From: Actinomycetota bacterium | GTDB taxonomy: Bacteria; Actinomycetota; Acidimicrobiia; Acidimicrobiales; Acidimicrobiaceae | Direction: 5' to 3' | DNA length: 6,728 bases | NCBI GenBank assembly: GCA_027318945.1 | Contig: DAHVOF010000199.1 | Span: 1-6,728, forward strand | Shown: piece by piece, positions 1-6,544 of the stretch | Layout of the letters: each line of letters begins with the position of its first letter | How positions within the stretch are numbered: the stretch's first letter is position 1 | The notes under the pieces: model-generated | Told to the model about the DNA's origin: nothing | What the model saw: the letters and a program-made list of their open reading frames with translations, nothing else | Database searches by the model: none | Made by a program: the position numbers and the translations under genes

Positions 1-1173
1 AATCAGTATCCACGCGCAGCCCAGGATAAAGCCCAACACGCCGCAGCCCACCGTAATGAGGAGCCGTGGCGGGCCGGACTTACGCTCCGGCACCTCGGCT
101 CGATCGACCACCTGGATCAGCGGAGCGGACTTGGCCTCATCGAGCGTCGCTGCCTCCCGCTGCTTGGCCAGCAACTCGAATAGCGCCTCGTGATACCGGA
201 CCTCGCGCTCCTTGCGCAGATACTCAAGGCCGACCGCCGGAACGCGCCCTGAGGGCACCTGCACATCGCCCGGTGCCATCTTCTGCTGCGAGTTTTCAAG
301 CGTGGCCAATTGCGACTTCAGGGACGCAATCTCTTGCTGTAGCCGCAAAACTTCGGGGTTATGATCCGTGGCGAAGGTTCGCGTCACCTCAAGCTCCACC
401 TCGCGGCTCTGGATCTCGGCCTGGATATTGGCGATGCTCGCAATCGTCATCTCCGCCTGGCCAGTCAACTGAATGACACCGGTCTTCTCCTCGGTCTTCT
501 TCAGATCATCTTCCGCTGCGGCGAGCGCTGCCTTCTCGGCATTCAACTGCTGGTCGAAGAAGAGTCGCCGTTGCGCCGCCTCGCTGATAGCGAGCTTCGC
601 ATTCATCTGGTAGAGCTGATCGACATAGCCGTTGGCTAGGCCAGCCGCGCGCACCGGGTCGTGATCCTTGACAGTAATGTGAATCAGCCCGTCTTTGGAC
701 GCCTCAGCTACAGTATTTGACTTCAGCTGCTTGCGCGCATCGACCTGTAGCTTAGCGTGATACACCGACAGCAGATGGAACTGATTAACCAGGTTATCGG
801 CTATTGCCCGACTCTCCAGAATGCCTATGAAGAGATCTGATTGGTTCTTCAACCCCAGCTCAGAAGAGGCTCCGCCTGCAAGGCCGCCGAGAGCGCCAAG
901 CTGCCCCGCAATCAGCGACGCCGCCGAGGACTGCGCCTGCTGTGGCGGCATGATAACCGTCTCGGCCGTAAATACAGGCTTGAGGAGCAGGGAGACGACC
1001 AACCCAACTAGCGTGGCAATTAGGGTCCACAAAGCAATTTGCCGCTTGGCCCGTAGCAGAGTTATCGCCAACTGGACGAGATCGACATCCTCATCGCCGT
1101 TATCATGGACTGTGTTGCGGACAGTCACTGGAGCGGAACTCGACTGCTCTGCTGGGAAGATCGGATCGTTCAT
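1..1173 (-). CDS. Wzz/GumC-type polysaccharide chain-length regulator, 5' part (runs off the left edge)
   Basis: Inner-membrane polysaccharide co-polymerase that controls the chain length of a Wzy-made polymer. An open frame of 391 codons starts at ATG 1173 and reaches base 1 without a stop, so the C-terminus lies outside the window. Visible in order: a charged cytoplasmic N-terminus with 'DEDVDLVQLAITLLRAKR' (about 27-44) typical of the Wzz domain; membrane segment 1 at about 47-64; a Gly/Ala-rich stretch at about 84-108; a long periplasmic coiled coil at about 198-298; a GNVR-like region at about 315-342; the proline motif 'VPERKSGPPR' (361-370); and membrane segment 2 from 371 to the edge. 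This order is the family hallmark. Whether a cytoplasmic tyrosine-kinase domain (Wzc type) follows cannot be seen. The ribosome-binding site is weak (only GAG near the start), but the Wzz domain begins soon after this Met, which supports the start. The gene is divergent from the polymerase gene. Confidence 0.93.
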   Translation of the reverse strand, partial: MNDPIFPAEQSSSAPVTVRNTVHDNGDEDVDLVQLAITLLRAKRQIALWTLIATLVGLVVSLLLKPVFTAETVIMPPQQAQSSAASLIAGQLGALGGLAGGASSELGLKNQSDLFIGILESRAIADNLVNQFHLLSVYHAKLQVDARKQLKSNTVAEASKDGLIHITVKDHDPVRAAGLANGYVDQLYQMNAKLAISEAAQRRLFFDQQLNAEKAALAAAEDDLKKTEEKTGVIQLTGQAEMTIASIANIQAEIQSREVELEVTRTFATDHNPEVLRLQQEIASLKSQLATLENSQQKMAPGDVQVPSGRVPAVGLEYLRKEREVRYHEALFELLAKQREAATLDEAKSAPLIQVVDRAEVPERKSGPPRLLITVGCGVLGFILGCAWILI

Positions 1174-1745
1174 AACGCTCGATGGAATAAGATTTTGCCC
1201 CTACATGGCATTCAGTCAACAAAAGCACAGTCCGCACGCGCGATTTTGTAGTAGTTAGCCTTTTACCACACGCTTATTATACCGGCAGAGATGAGCATGT
1301 CCAAGTATCACCAGTTCATCGCTGAGCACACTACAGGGAACTCGAAAACCATGATTTCGGCGACTCCAGGAGAAACGCCAATCAGAAACGTTTGCGGAAA
1401 ATTTCAGATTCCGGTCTGTCAATCCAGAAGTTTGCTAACGAGCAGGCTCCAGTCCAATTCGACACTGTGCTTCAAGCAGTTTTCGGAGTAATGGTCCACT
1501 GGTACAGAATTTGCCGGGCACTACACCCTCGAAAAGTCTCATATATTATTGGCCGGTTCAGTAGTTGCAGAGGACTTCCTCCCCTTTTACCGCACATCGT
1601 AAGATCACAAACGAATTATAATTCCGTATATGAGGATTGGCACAAGACGAGTCTTCTCTTGCAGTTTGCAGATCGTCTCATCGCTCGCTTCAGCTCAGAT
1701 GTTGACCGACAATCGTATTATGCACATGATCAAGGCAGCCTGGTC
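1174..1745. other. 572-base region between divergent genes, no recognisable gene
   Basis: This stretch separates the starts of the chain-length and polymerase genes. It contains the candidate minus-strand promoter at 1276-1303. For the plus strand I see only weak signals: a perfect TATAAT at 1617-1622 without a usable -35, and TTGACC at 1702-1707 followed after 17 bases by CATGAT, which would leave a leader of only about 9 bases. The polymerase reading frame stays open back to 1392, but those 118 extra codons look non-coding: they are rich in Arg, Ser and His, lack any pattern typical of Wzy proteins, and precede the first membrane segment. An open frame at 1291-1491 on the plus strand is also unrecognised. 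The region could hold a regulatory leader or a decayed gene; the sequence does not decide. Confidence 0.6.
1276..1303 (-). promoter_or_regulatory. Candidate sigma-70-type promoter for the chain-length regulator gene
   Basis: On the minus strand, TGGACA (1303 to 1298, five of six matches to the -35 consensus) is followed after 16 bases by a perfect TATAAT (1281 to 1276). Transcription would start near 1269, leaving a leader of about 95 bases before ATG 1173. It is the best promoter match I found between the two divergent genes. This is sequence resemblance only. Confidence 0.45.
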
Positions 1746-2951
1746 ATGAAGGTTCGCTTGGCTGACCTTGCGCTGCTAGGAATAGCGACCATCTACTTCC
1801 CGCTACTCCCGATTGGCATCGAAACTCAGCCCGACGTCATCGTTTTTCTACTTCTAGTCGGCGGTTCAATCCTCTACTCCAACTTTATAAAAGACCGTGG
1901 CCCAGAGATGAGATGGCTACGACTTCTTATTTTTCTCCTTGTTGGACGTACCCTCTTCGACACCTTCGCCTATCATCAAGCGCCTGTATCCCTACTTAAG
2001 TATCTGATTCCTCTGCTATTCTACATAGCGATGCGCAGGATCAACCTTAGTCCTTCACCACGCTTCTTCGACTGGTTTCTTGGTATTCATTGCATACTTG
2101 CATTACTGTACTTCGCAGGCCTTGCCAACTTTCTTCAGTTTATCTTTAAGCGCTACTCTACTGGTCAGGACACAGTTCGCGGATTCTCGTTTCTTTCGCA
2201 AGAGCCCTCCTACGCTGCCAGCTATCTCTTCGCTATCTTCATTGCCATTTATGTCAGCCATTTTCCCAGGCGCAAGATGTACCTCTGGACAACGCTTGCT
2301 CTGATCGCTATCACGAAGTCCCTCATTGGCGTAGTCTTAATATTGCTTGGCATCCTGCTCACACTAGAGTCCGGAGGGCTGGTTTTCCTTATCGGTGGCG
2401 TGGTCGCAACCATCGCTGTCTTGTCCACCGTGCTTGTATCGAGCGACACCAGTCGAATCGGACAATTCGTCGCAGCTTTACGTTCAATTGATGCGAACCA
2501 TGTGCTGCTCTCTTTTGTCATCCTTGAGCCCAGCGGTACCGTGCGGATTCTCATGAACGGATACTCGTTCTTTATGGGATTTCACTCAGTTATAGGCTAC
2601 GGAATCGGCAGCTTCTCCAGCACCTTTATCGCCAACGCACGCGCCTATGGGGCCAATATTTTTCTATACAATGATGCACTGGCTGACTTTTATCGCTACA
2701 ATCTCAATATCTCACCGCAATCAGCCTTTGCAGCGCTTGCCTACGAAACCGGCATCTTTTCGATCCTCTACACCGCCCCATACTTCTACTGTATATATCG
2801 CACACGCAGAATGCGCAAACTCTGGATTGTCGCTTTTGTCTACGCAATGATCTGCCTTGTCTTTCAAAGTGAGATTTCAAATCCTACCCCGCTCTACATC
2901 CTTATGCTTCTCGCGAATTATGTTGAGTACAATGCGGGCGTTGCTAGGTAA
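1746..2951 (+). CDS. Wzy-type O-antigen/polysaccharide polymerase (multi-pass membrane protein)
   Basis: Probable polymerase that joins lipid-linked repeat units in the periplasm. I chose ATG 1746 (401 residues, a usual size for Wzy) because a hydrophobic segment begins a few residues later ('MKVRLADLALLGIATIYF') and AAGG lies about 10 bases upstream; the frame remains open to 1392 but that part looks non-coding. About ten or more hydrophobic segments follow. Features typical of the family: a loop with 'RGFSFLSQEPSYAASY' (145-160) containing Arg145 and the Glu-Pro-Ser at 153-155; 'TKSLIGVVLILLGILL' (190-205), like the common Ser-Lys-Ser/Gly membrane motif; a large loop at about 232-280 with Arg267; 'GYGIGSF' (284-290); and 'ISPQSAFAALAYETG' near the C-terminus. 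Wzy sequences diverge strongly, so the call rests on topology and these motifs. A related O-antigen ligase-like role is less likely but possible. It is the only plus-strand gene here, divergent from the chain-length gene and convergent with the glycosyltransferases, and is more AT-rich than they are. Confidence 0.82.
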   Translation: MKVRLADLALLGIATIYFPLLPIGIETQPDVIVFLLLVGGSILYSNFIKDRGPEMRWLRLLIFLLVGRTLFDTFAYHQAPVSLLKYLIPLLFYIAMRRINLSPSPRFFDWFLGIHCILALLYFAGLANFLQFIFKRYSTGQDTVRGFSFLSQEPSYAASYLFAIFIAIYVSHFPRRKMYLWTTLALIAITKSLIGVVLILLGILLTLESGGLVFLIGGVVATIAVLSTVLVSSDTSRIGQFVAALRSIDANHVLLSFVILEPSGTVRILMNGYSFFMGFHSVIGYGIGSFSSTFIANARAYGANIFLYNDALADFYRYNLNISPQSAFAALAYETGIFSILYTAPYFYCIYRTRRMRKLWIVAFVYAMICLVFQSEISNPTPLYILMLLANYVEYNAGVAR

Positions 2952-3023
2952 CGATCGCATCGCTTTTACAAATCAGCAGAACCAAATTTCGAGTTCCTCC
3001 AAGGCCAGGTTTGATTTTGGCTG

Positions 3024-4256
3024 TTACCGACCCTCACCCACTGCCAGAACGTCTTTCCACGCATTCTCAAAGCTGAGCTTGCTGAAAGAACGCGCAACCA
3101 ATTGCGAACCTGTAAATGCGGCGCGTCGAAAAGTATCAAGATGCGACTCAGGGTAAAGAATCACATCGCTTAGTTGGGCTTCATTATCGAGAAGCTGCGG
3201 GTAGTCCTCAAGCCCAAGACCCTCAAAGGTAATTTCATTCCCCGCTACAGCGCATCCAAAAGTGAACGCCTCCAGAACCTTAGTCTTTAGGCCACCTCGC
3301 AGTACACCTGGAGCCAGAAGCACAGTGCCATCTGTGTATACATCGAATAGGCTTTCGGCGTAGCCGTGAAAGCGGATGCCGGGGGGGGGTGACCAATGGT
3401 GATTCATTGCGCCATATATATCAAGCGTTGCTGCTGGGCTCCACTGCTTCCACAACTCAATCAGACGGGCAATAGTTGAATAGTTCTGTGGAAGCGAATC
3501 AGTTCCTATGAAGGCGAATCGTTCAAAGTGAGTATACCGGCCAGGCGGTGCGACGGTCTCCACTGGCGGAGCGATGGCGATCACGCGTGCCTTGGCCCCG
3601 CTTTTGGAAAAGCGGCGCGTCAACTCTGCTGCTTCGACGGGTGAAATAAGGACTATATTGTCAGCACAGCGTCCGATTTCATCCTCTACCTGTCTTAAAG
3701 CCCGCGTCTCCCAACCTGCGATCAAGCTCGCCAGCAATGGATGCGTCAGAAAGCGCATGACCCAGCGGGGTGCATCGTCGCTCATATAGCCAAGCGACAG
3801 GCCGAGGCCGGATCTTTGCAGTAGTTCCATGCGCCGCGACATCAGATCGTCCATATCAACCACAATCTTCATCTTGCTGCGCATCCTTGACAGACGCTGG
3901 AGAAAGTAAAAACACCGCACGCCATCGCAATAGAGGATATCCGCTGGATTATCCCGCAGGTGTCGGAGAATGAGCTTATGGTTGCGGTTATCGCAGAACA
4001 AGAGGCACTGGAGCGAAGGCAGATGTCCCGTCAGCACCGTTCGGAGAGCCTGGAGAAGCGAACCCATCAGCGAACGAAGTTTGCGCTCCTCCAGTACATT
4101 TCTCAGGCGGAGGTGCTCGGCATGATAGTTGTTGGATATCTCCTCGCGTATCGCCTGGATCATTTTGACCCGACCGGCCAAGCGAGATGAATCGACGTCC
4201 CGAGTCCATAGCGCAGTCAGCTTGCCACGGAGCATTGGCTTCGACTCACCCGGCAT
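3024..4256 (-). CDS. GT4-like glycosyltransferase, last gene of the minus-strand cluster
   Basis: Likely cytoplasmic GT-B-fold enzyme adding a sugar to the repeat unit; donor and acceptor are unknown. With ATG 4256 it has 410 residues. The N-terminal half contains 'KIVVDMDDLMSRRM' (130-143), a motif seen in this type of transferase, and 'VLISPVEAAEL' (202-212). The C-terminal donor-binding half contains 'FIGTDSLPQN' (249-258), 'PPPGIRFHGYAESLFDVY' (290-307) and 'GGLKTKVLEAFTFGCAVAGN' (321-340). Glu329 matches the second Glu of the GT4 E-x7-E motif, but the first position is Gly321, as in some divergent GT4 groups. The start is uncertain. ATG 4256 overlaps the upstream gene by 11 bases and has AAGGGAAG about 8 bases before it. 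ATG 4235 (403 residues) has GGTGA before it and is also good. A longer TTG start at 4310 is unlikely because it runs deep into the upstream gene. Pro290-292 are encoded by a run of nine C, a possible slippage site. Confidence 0.88.
   Translation of the reverse strand: MPGESKPMLRGKLTALWTRDVDSSRLAGRVKMIQAIREEISNNYHAEHLRLRNVLEERKLRSLMGSLLQALRTVLTGHLPSLQCLLFCDNRNHKLILRHLRDNPADILYCDGVRCFYFLQRLSRMRSKMKIVVDMDDLMSRRMELLQRSGLGLSLGYMSDDAPRWVMRFLTHPLLASLIAGWETRALRQVEDEIGRCADNIVLISPVEAAELTRRFSKSGAKARVIAIAPPVETVAPPGRYTHFERFAFIGTDSLPQNYSTIARLIELWKQWSPAATLDIYGAMNHHWSPPPGIRFHGYAESLFDVYTDGTVLLAPGVLRGGLKTKVLEAFTFGCAVAGNEITFEGLGLEDYPQLLDNEAQLSDVILYPESHLDTFRRAAFTGSQLVARSFSKLSFENAWKDVLAVGEGR
3381..3389. repeat. 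Homopolymer of nine G (nine C on the coding strand) inside a glycosyltransferase gene
   Basis: Nine consecutive G on the plus strand are read on the minus strand as three CCC proline codons in the GT4-like gene ending at 3024. The frame is open on both sides, and the Pro-Pro-Gly that follows fits the usual 'ppgirfhGy' pattern of the family, so the tract is in frame as read. It is the longest single-base run I noticed in the window. Loss or gain of one base would truncate the enzyme in its donor-binding half. Confidence 0.9.
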
Positions 4257-5346
4257 AGGAAGGACTTCCCTTCTTGGCATTGGAGTGGAGCATTGCTTCA
4301 AGAAGCCCAAAAGCGGGCTTTGCGTAACTCAAGTGAATGGAATCGAACTGGTATCGGCTTGCATGTGCGGCGCCCCGCTGTACCATGTCTGTGGTGTCCG
4401 AGCAAATGCATTGCAACAGCGCTTTGGCGATGTCCTCCGCGTCGAGTGAACGAGCAAAAACTGCATCCTCGCCAATCAGCTCGTGAAACACGTCGATGGG
4501 GCTGAGCACGTTCGGTATTCTCATCATCGCGGCCTCAATGACAGGAATGCCAAAGCCCTCACCGGTGGAAGGCATGCAGTGGACATCAACTCGAGCATAT
4601 ACGGTCTGTAGCTCTGCATCGCTAAGCGTTGGCAAAACTGTGACCGCATCCTCAGGCAGCTCCGTCTCATGACGCCACCGTTCGACCAGGTCGCGAGACC
4701 CAGACATCGCCGCCAGTTCCAGGTGAAGATTGACTCCCTGGCTGTGGAGCAGCGCCACCGCTTTGAGAACCTGTTTTGTATTCTTGGTAGGCGAGCCGCC
4801 ACCAAAATGAAGCACCCGGAATTCCCCTGATTTGCGAGACGCGCGGACCTTTGCCGGAGAATCGAAGCTGTGAGTCAAGGCGTTTGGAATGACAAGGACC
4901 GGACAGTGTGGGCTTAGTCTGGCAAGGATTTCGCGCCGAGACGTCTCGGAGACCGTAATCAACACATCGGCCTGGGCTAAAGAACGACGCAGCTTCAGAC
5001 TGCGGTAACGATTACCAGCATTGAGATTGTTGCAATCAAGGAACAGGATGTCGTGGAGTACCAGTACCCGCAGGCTGCGATGGCTTAGGAACACGAAAGG
5101 GAGAACGTTGTGCGGGTAAAGCGCGATATCGGGGCGTAGCAGCTCACGCCATATCGGTTCCACGACTTCGCATAGGAGCACTCGTCCCAGGCCGGATCTC
5201 CACGCCGGTCTGGGATAGTCTTGCCTATGCCACAGCATCGCAGCCAAATGTCGGCTGAGCTGGCGCCCGTAGCGCCCCAGTCCTCGCGAGCTATTCCACT
5301 GGAGTCCATCGAAAAGGCAATAACTGAGCTGCTTTGAACTACCCAT
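4246..5346 (-). CDS. GT4 family glycosyltransferase
   Basis: Retaining GT-B glycosyltransferase, expected in the cytoplasm or at the inner face of the membrane, transferring a sugar from a nucleotide donor to the growing repeat unit; the sugar is unknown. It has 366 residues from ATG 5346, with GAGAGA about 10 bases upstream. Motifs in order: the glycine-rich acceptor loop 'SSRGLGRYGRQLSRHL' (19-34); 'VLHDILFLD' (96-104); 'VLITVSETSRREILARL' (128-144); 'VIPNAL' (152-157); the donor-domain start 'VLHFGGGSPTKNTKQVLKA' (178-196) with Lys188-Asn189; and 'MPSTGEGFGIPVIEAAM' (258-274), where Glu263 and Glu271 form the GT4 E-x7-E motif. All key positions are present and the length is normal, so the enzyme looks intact. 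Its stop overlaps the next gene by 11 bases if that gene starts at 4256, implying co-transcription and coupled translation. A 144-base gap separates it from the GT2 gene before it. Confidence 0.93.
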   Translation of the reverse strand: MGSSKQLSYCLFDGLQWNSSRGLGRYGRQLSRHLAAMLWHRQDYPRPAWRSGLGRVLLCEVVEPIWRELLRPDIALYPHNVLPFVFLSHRSLRVLVLHDILFLDCNNLNAGNRYRSLKLRRSLAQADVLITVSETSRREILARLSPHCPVLVIPNALTHSFDSPAKVRASRKSGEFRVLHFGGGSPTKNTKQVLKAVALLHSQGVNLHLELAAMSGSRDLVERWRHETELPEDAVTVLPTLSDAELQTVYARVDVHCMPSTGEGFGIPVIEAAMMRIPNVLSPIDVFHELIGEDAVFARSLDAEDIAKALLQCICSDTTDMVQRGAAHASRYQFDSIHLSYAKPAFGLLEAMLHSNAKKGSPSYAG

Positions 5347-5490
5347 GGTATCGATTCTCTCGCATCATTCTTTCGCGGCTCCCTGTCTTATGCTTGCAGT
5401 GTCTTATGGCTACCGACTAAATATGCCTTGCACGCTCGACTCAGTCACTCTATCGTTTTGCAGGTGGCAAGGCCTGAGTCCTTCTATGAC
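5347..5490. other. 144-base gap between GT2 and GT4 genes, with a short direct repeat
   Basis: This is the only sizeable gap within the minus-strand cluster. It holds two copies of an 8-base direct repeat, GTCTTATG on the plus strand, at 5385-5392 and 5401-5408 (16 bases between starts). I see no stem-loop with a T run and no strong promoter for the GT4 gene, only an AT-rich TATTTA-like box without a good -35. No coding region is recognisable in it. Confidence 0.5.
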
Positions 5491-6543
5491 TCATTTGGCT
5501 ATCCCGATCAAAGGGCTGTGCCCGAGCCGTGCACGAATGAACCTAACCATCACGTCAAAGCGTTTTCTTTTGAGGCAATAGCAAAGCACACTATACAGGT
5601 GAAACATTGGATAACGCCAGAAGCCGAGTGCGGCGTAGCTACTGTAAAGGCGAAGATAAGAGCTCAGCGGGAGATTGAGCTGGTCTTGGATATACGGGTA
5701 GAAATAATTTGCATAGTCACGAGTAATCGGTTGAACGACGTCGATACCGTGCGAGGTCCTAAGATGGCGCGCTATCGACAGAGCACCGCTAATCATATTG
5801 AGACGCGCCTCTGGGGTATATTGTCCAGGGACGTACATTCCCTTCTCCTTTGGACTGTTACCAAAATCAGGCGGTTCACTGTTTCTGCACAGCACAAGGA
5901 TATCTGGAGTAAAGACTGCTGTGCGAGTTGCCAGCACGCTCGCCGTCAGATGCATCTGGTAGTACAGCGTTCCATCGAATCGGTCGGTCGCAGCAGCCTG
6001 TGCTGAATCGCGGTGAACGATGTAGCCGGAGATCACTCCCGAACGCCGAAAACAGAATGTGATTGCCTCTTTGCCCGCAGCGAATGCTCGCTCCTCAGTG
6101 AAATACCGCACTACATCCGCGAGGCGCTCGGGCACCTCATCAAACCATGCGTAACTTCGCAGAATAAAGCCGACCCCCTCGTGTCTGGCGACGATATCGT
6201 TGACACTGGCGAGAGCATTCGGGCACATAATGTCGTCATTGCCCATGAAAAAGCAGTATTGCCCCCGGGCCTTCTCTACAAGCTGCCGGATGTTGCCGTC
6301 ATAACCCAGATTTTGCTCGTTTTCAAAAAAACGAATCTTGTCGCCATGAACGGCCATATATCGGGTAACGATCGCGGCGATATCTTTGCGTTCGCGAGAT
6401 AAGTCTTCGCAGATCACGATCTCAAAGTCAGTAAAGTTCTGTGAGAGGATTGAGTCAAGGAGCGCTTCCAGGTGGCAGGCGCGGTTATAGGCTGGAATAC
6501 AAATGGAAAAAAGCGGACGAGTGGCGCTTGCAGGAGCGGTCAT
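5491..6543 (-). CDS. GT2 family glycosyltransferase (GT-A fold)
   Basis: Inverting-type glycosyltransferase that probably adds a sugar to the lipid-linked repeat unit on the cytoplasmic side; the substrate is unknown. It has 350 residues from ATG 6543. The N-terminus carries the GT2 signature 'FSICIPAYNRACHLEALLDS' (12-31), then 'SQNFTDFEIVICEDLS' (34-49), with Glu46-Asp47 where Asp-Asp is more common, then 'NLGYDGNIRQLVEKARG' (78-94). 'FFMGNDDIMCPNAL' (98-111) supplies the metal-binding acidic pair (Asp103-Asp104). The middle contains 'SGVISGYIVHR', and with 'YYQMHL' it resembles transferases annotated as abequosyltransferase-like, though I would not assign that sugar. A hydrophobic, basic C-terminal region (about 299-340) may contact the membrane. 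The start lies one base after the acyltransferase stop (TGA-C-ATG), so translation is likely coupled. There is no strong ribosome-binding site, which fits coupling. Confidence 0.92.
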   Translation of the reverse strand: MTAPASATRPLFSICIPAYNRACHLEALLDSILSQNFTDFEIVICEDLSRERKDIAAIVTRYMAVHGDKIRFFENEQNLGYDGNIRQLVEKARGQYCFFMGNDDIMCPNALASVNDIVARHEGVGFILRSYAWFDEVPERLADVVRYFTEERAFAAGKEAITFCFRRSGVISGYIVHRDSAQAAATDRFDGTLYYQMHLTASVLATRTAVFTPDILVLCRNSEPPDFGNSPKEKGMYVPGQYTPEARLNMISGALSIARHLRTSHGIDVVQPITRDYANYFYPYIQDQLNLPLSSYLRLYSSYAALGFWRYPMFHLYSVLCYCLKRKRFDVMVRFIRARLGHSPLIGIAK

Positions 6544-6544
6544 G

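Noticed and set aside
66..1258. Plus-strand open frames at 66-476, 361-639 and 821-1258.
   Set aside because: They lie opposite the clear Wzz-type coding frame and their translations show no family pattern; they are shadows of the minus-strand gene.
1291..1491. A 66-residue plus-strand frame, and a short opposing minus-strand frame, in the region upstream of the polymerase.
   Set aside because: No recognisable domain and no convincing ribosome-binding site; kept only as part of the unexplained region.
1617..1622. TATAAT as the -10 box of a polymerase promoter.
   Set aside because: No -35-like hexamer at 15-19 bases upstream and no extended -10 TG; not listed as a promoter.
1392..1745. N-terminal extension of the polymerase by 118 residues.
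   Set aside because: The translated segment has no membrane segments or Wzy-like pattern, whereas ATG 1746 has a nearby AAGG, gives a normal length and directly precedes the first hydrophobic segment.
2952..2967. Small hairpin CGAT-CGC-ATCG followed by CTTTT just after the polymerase stop, as a terminator.
   Set aside because: A 4-base stem with a short T run is too weak to call a Rho-independent terminator.
6325..6331. Run of seven A in the GT2 gene as another slippage switch.
   Set aside because: Seven A/T is common by chance in coding DNA and simply encodes part of Phe-Phe; much weaker case than the nine-C tract.
5428..6402. Plus-strand open frames of 192 and 129 residues.
   Set aside because: They are opposite the well-supported GT2 gene and show no motifs of their own.
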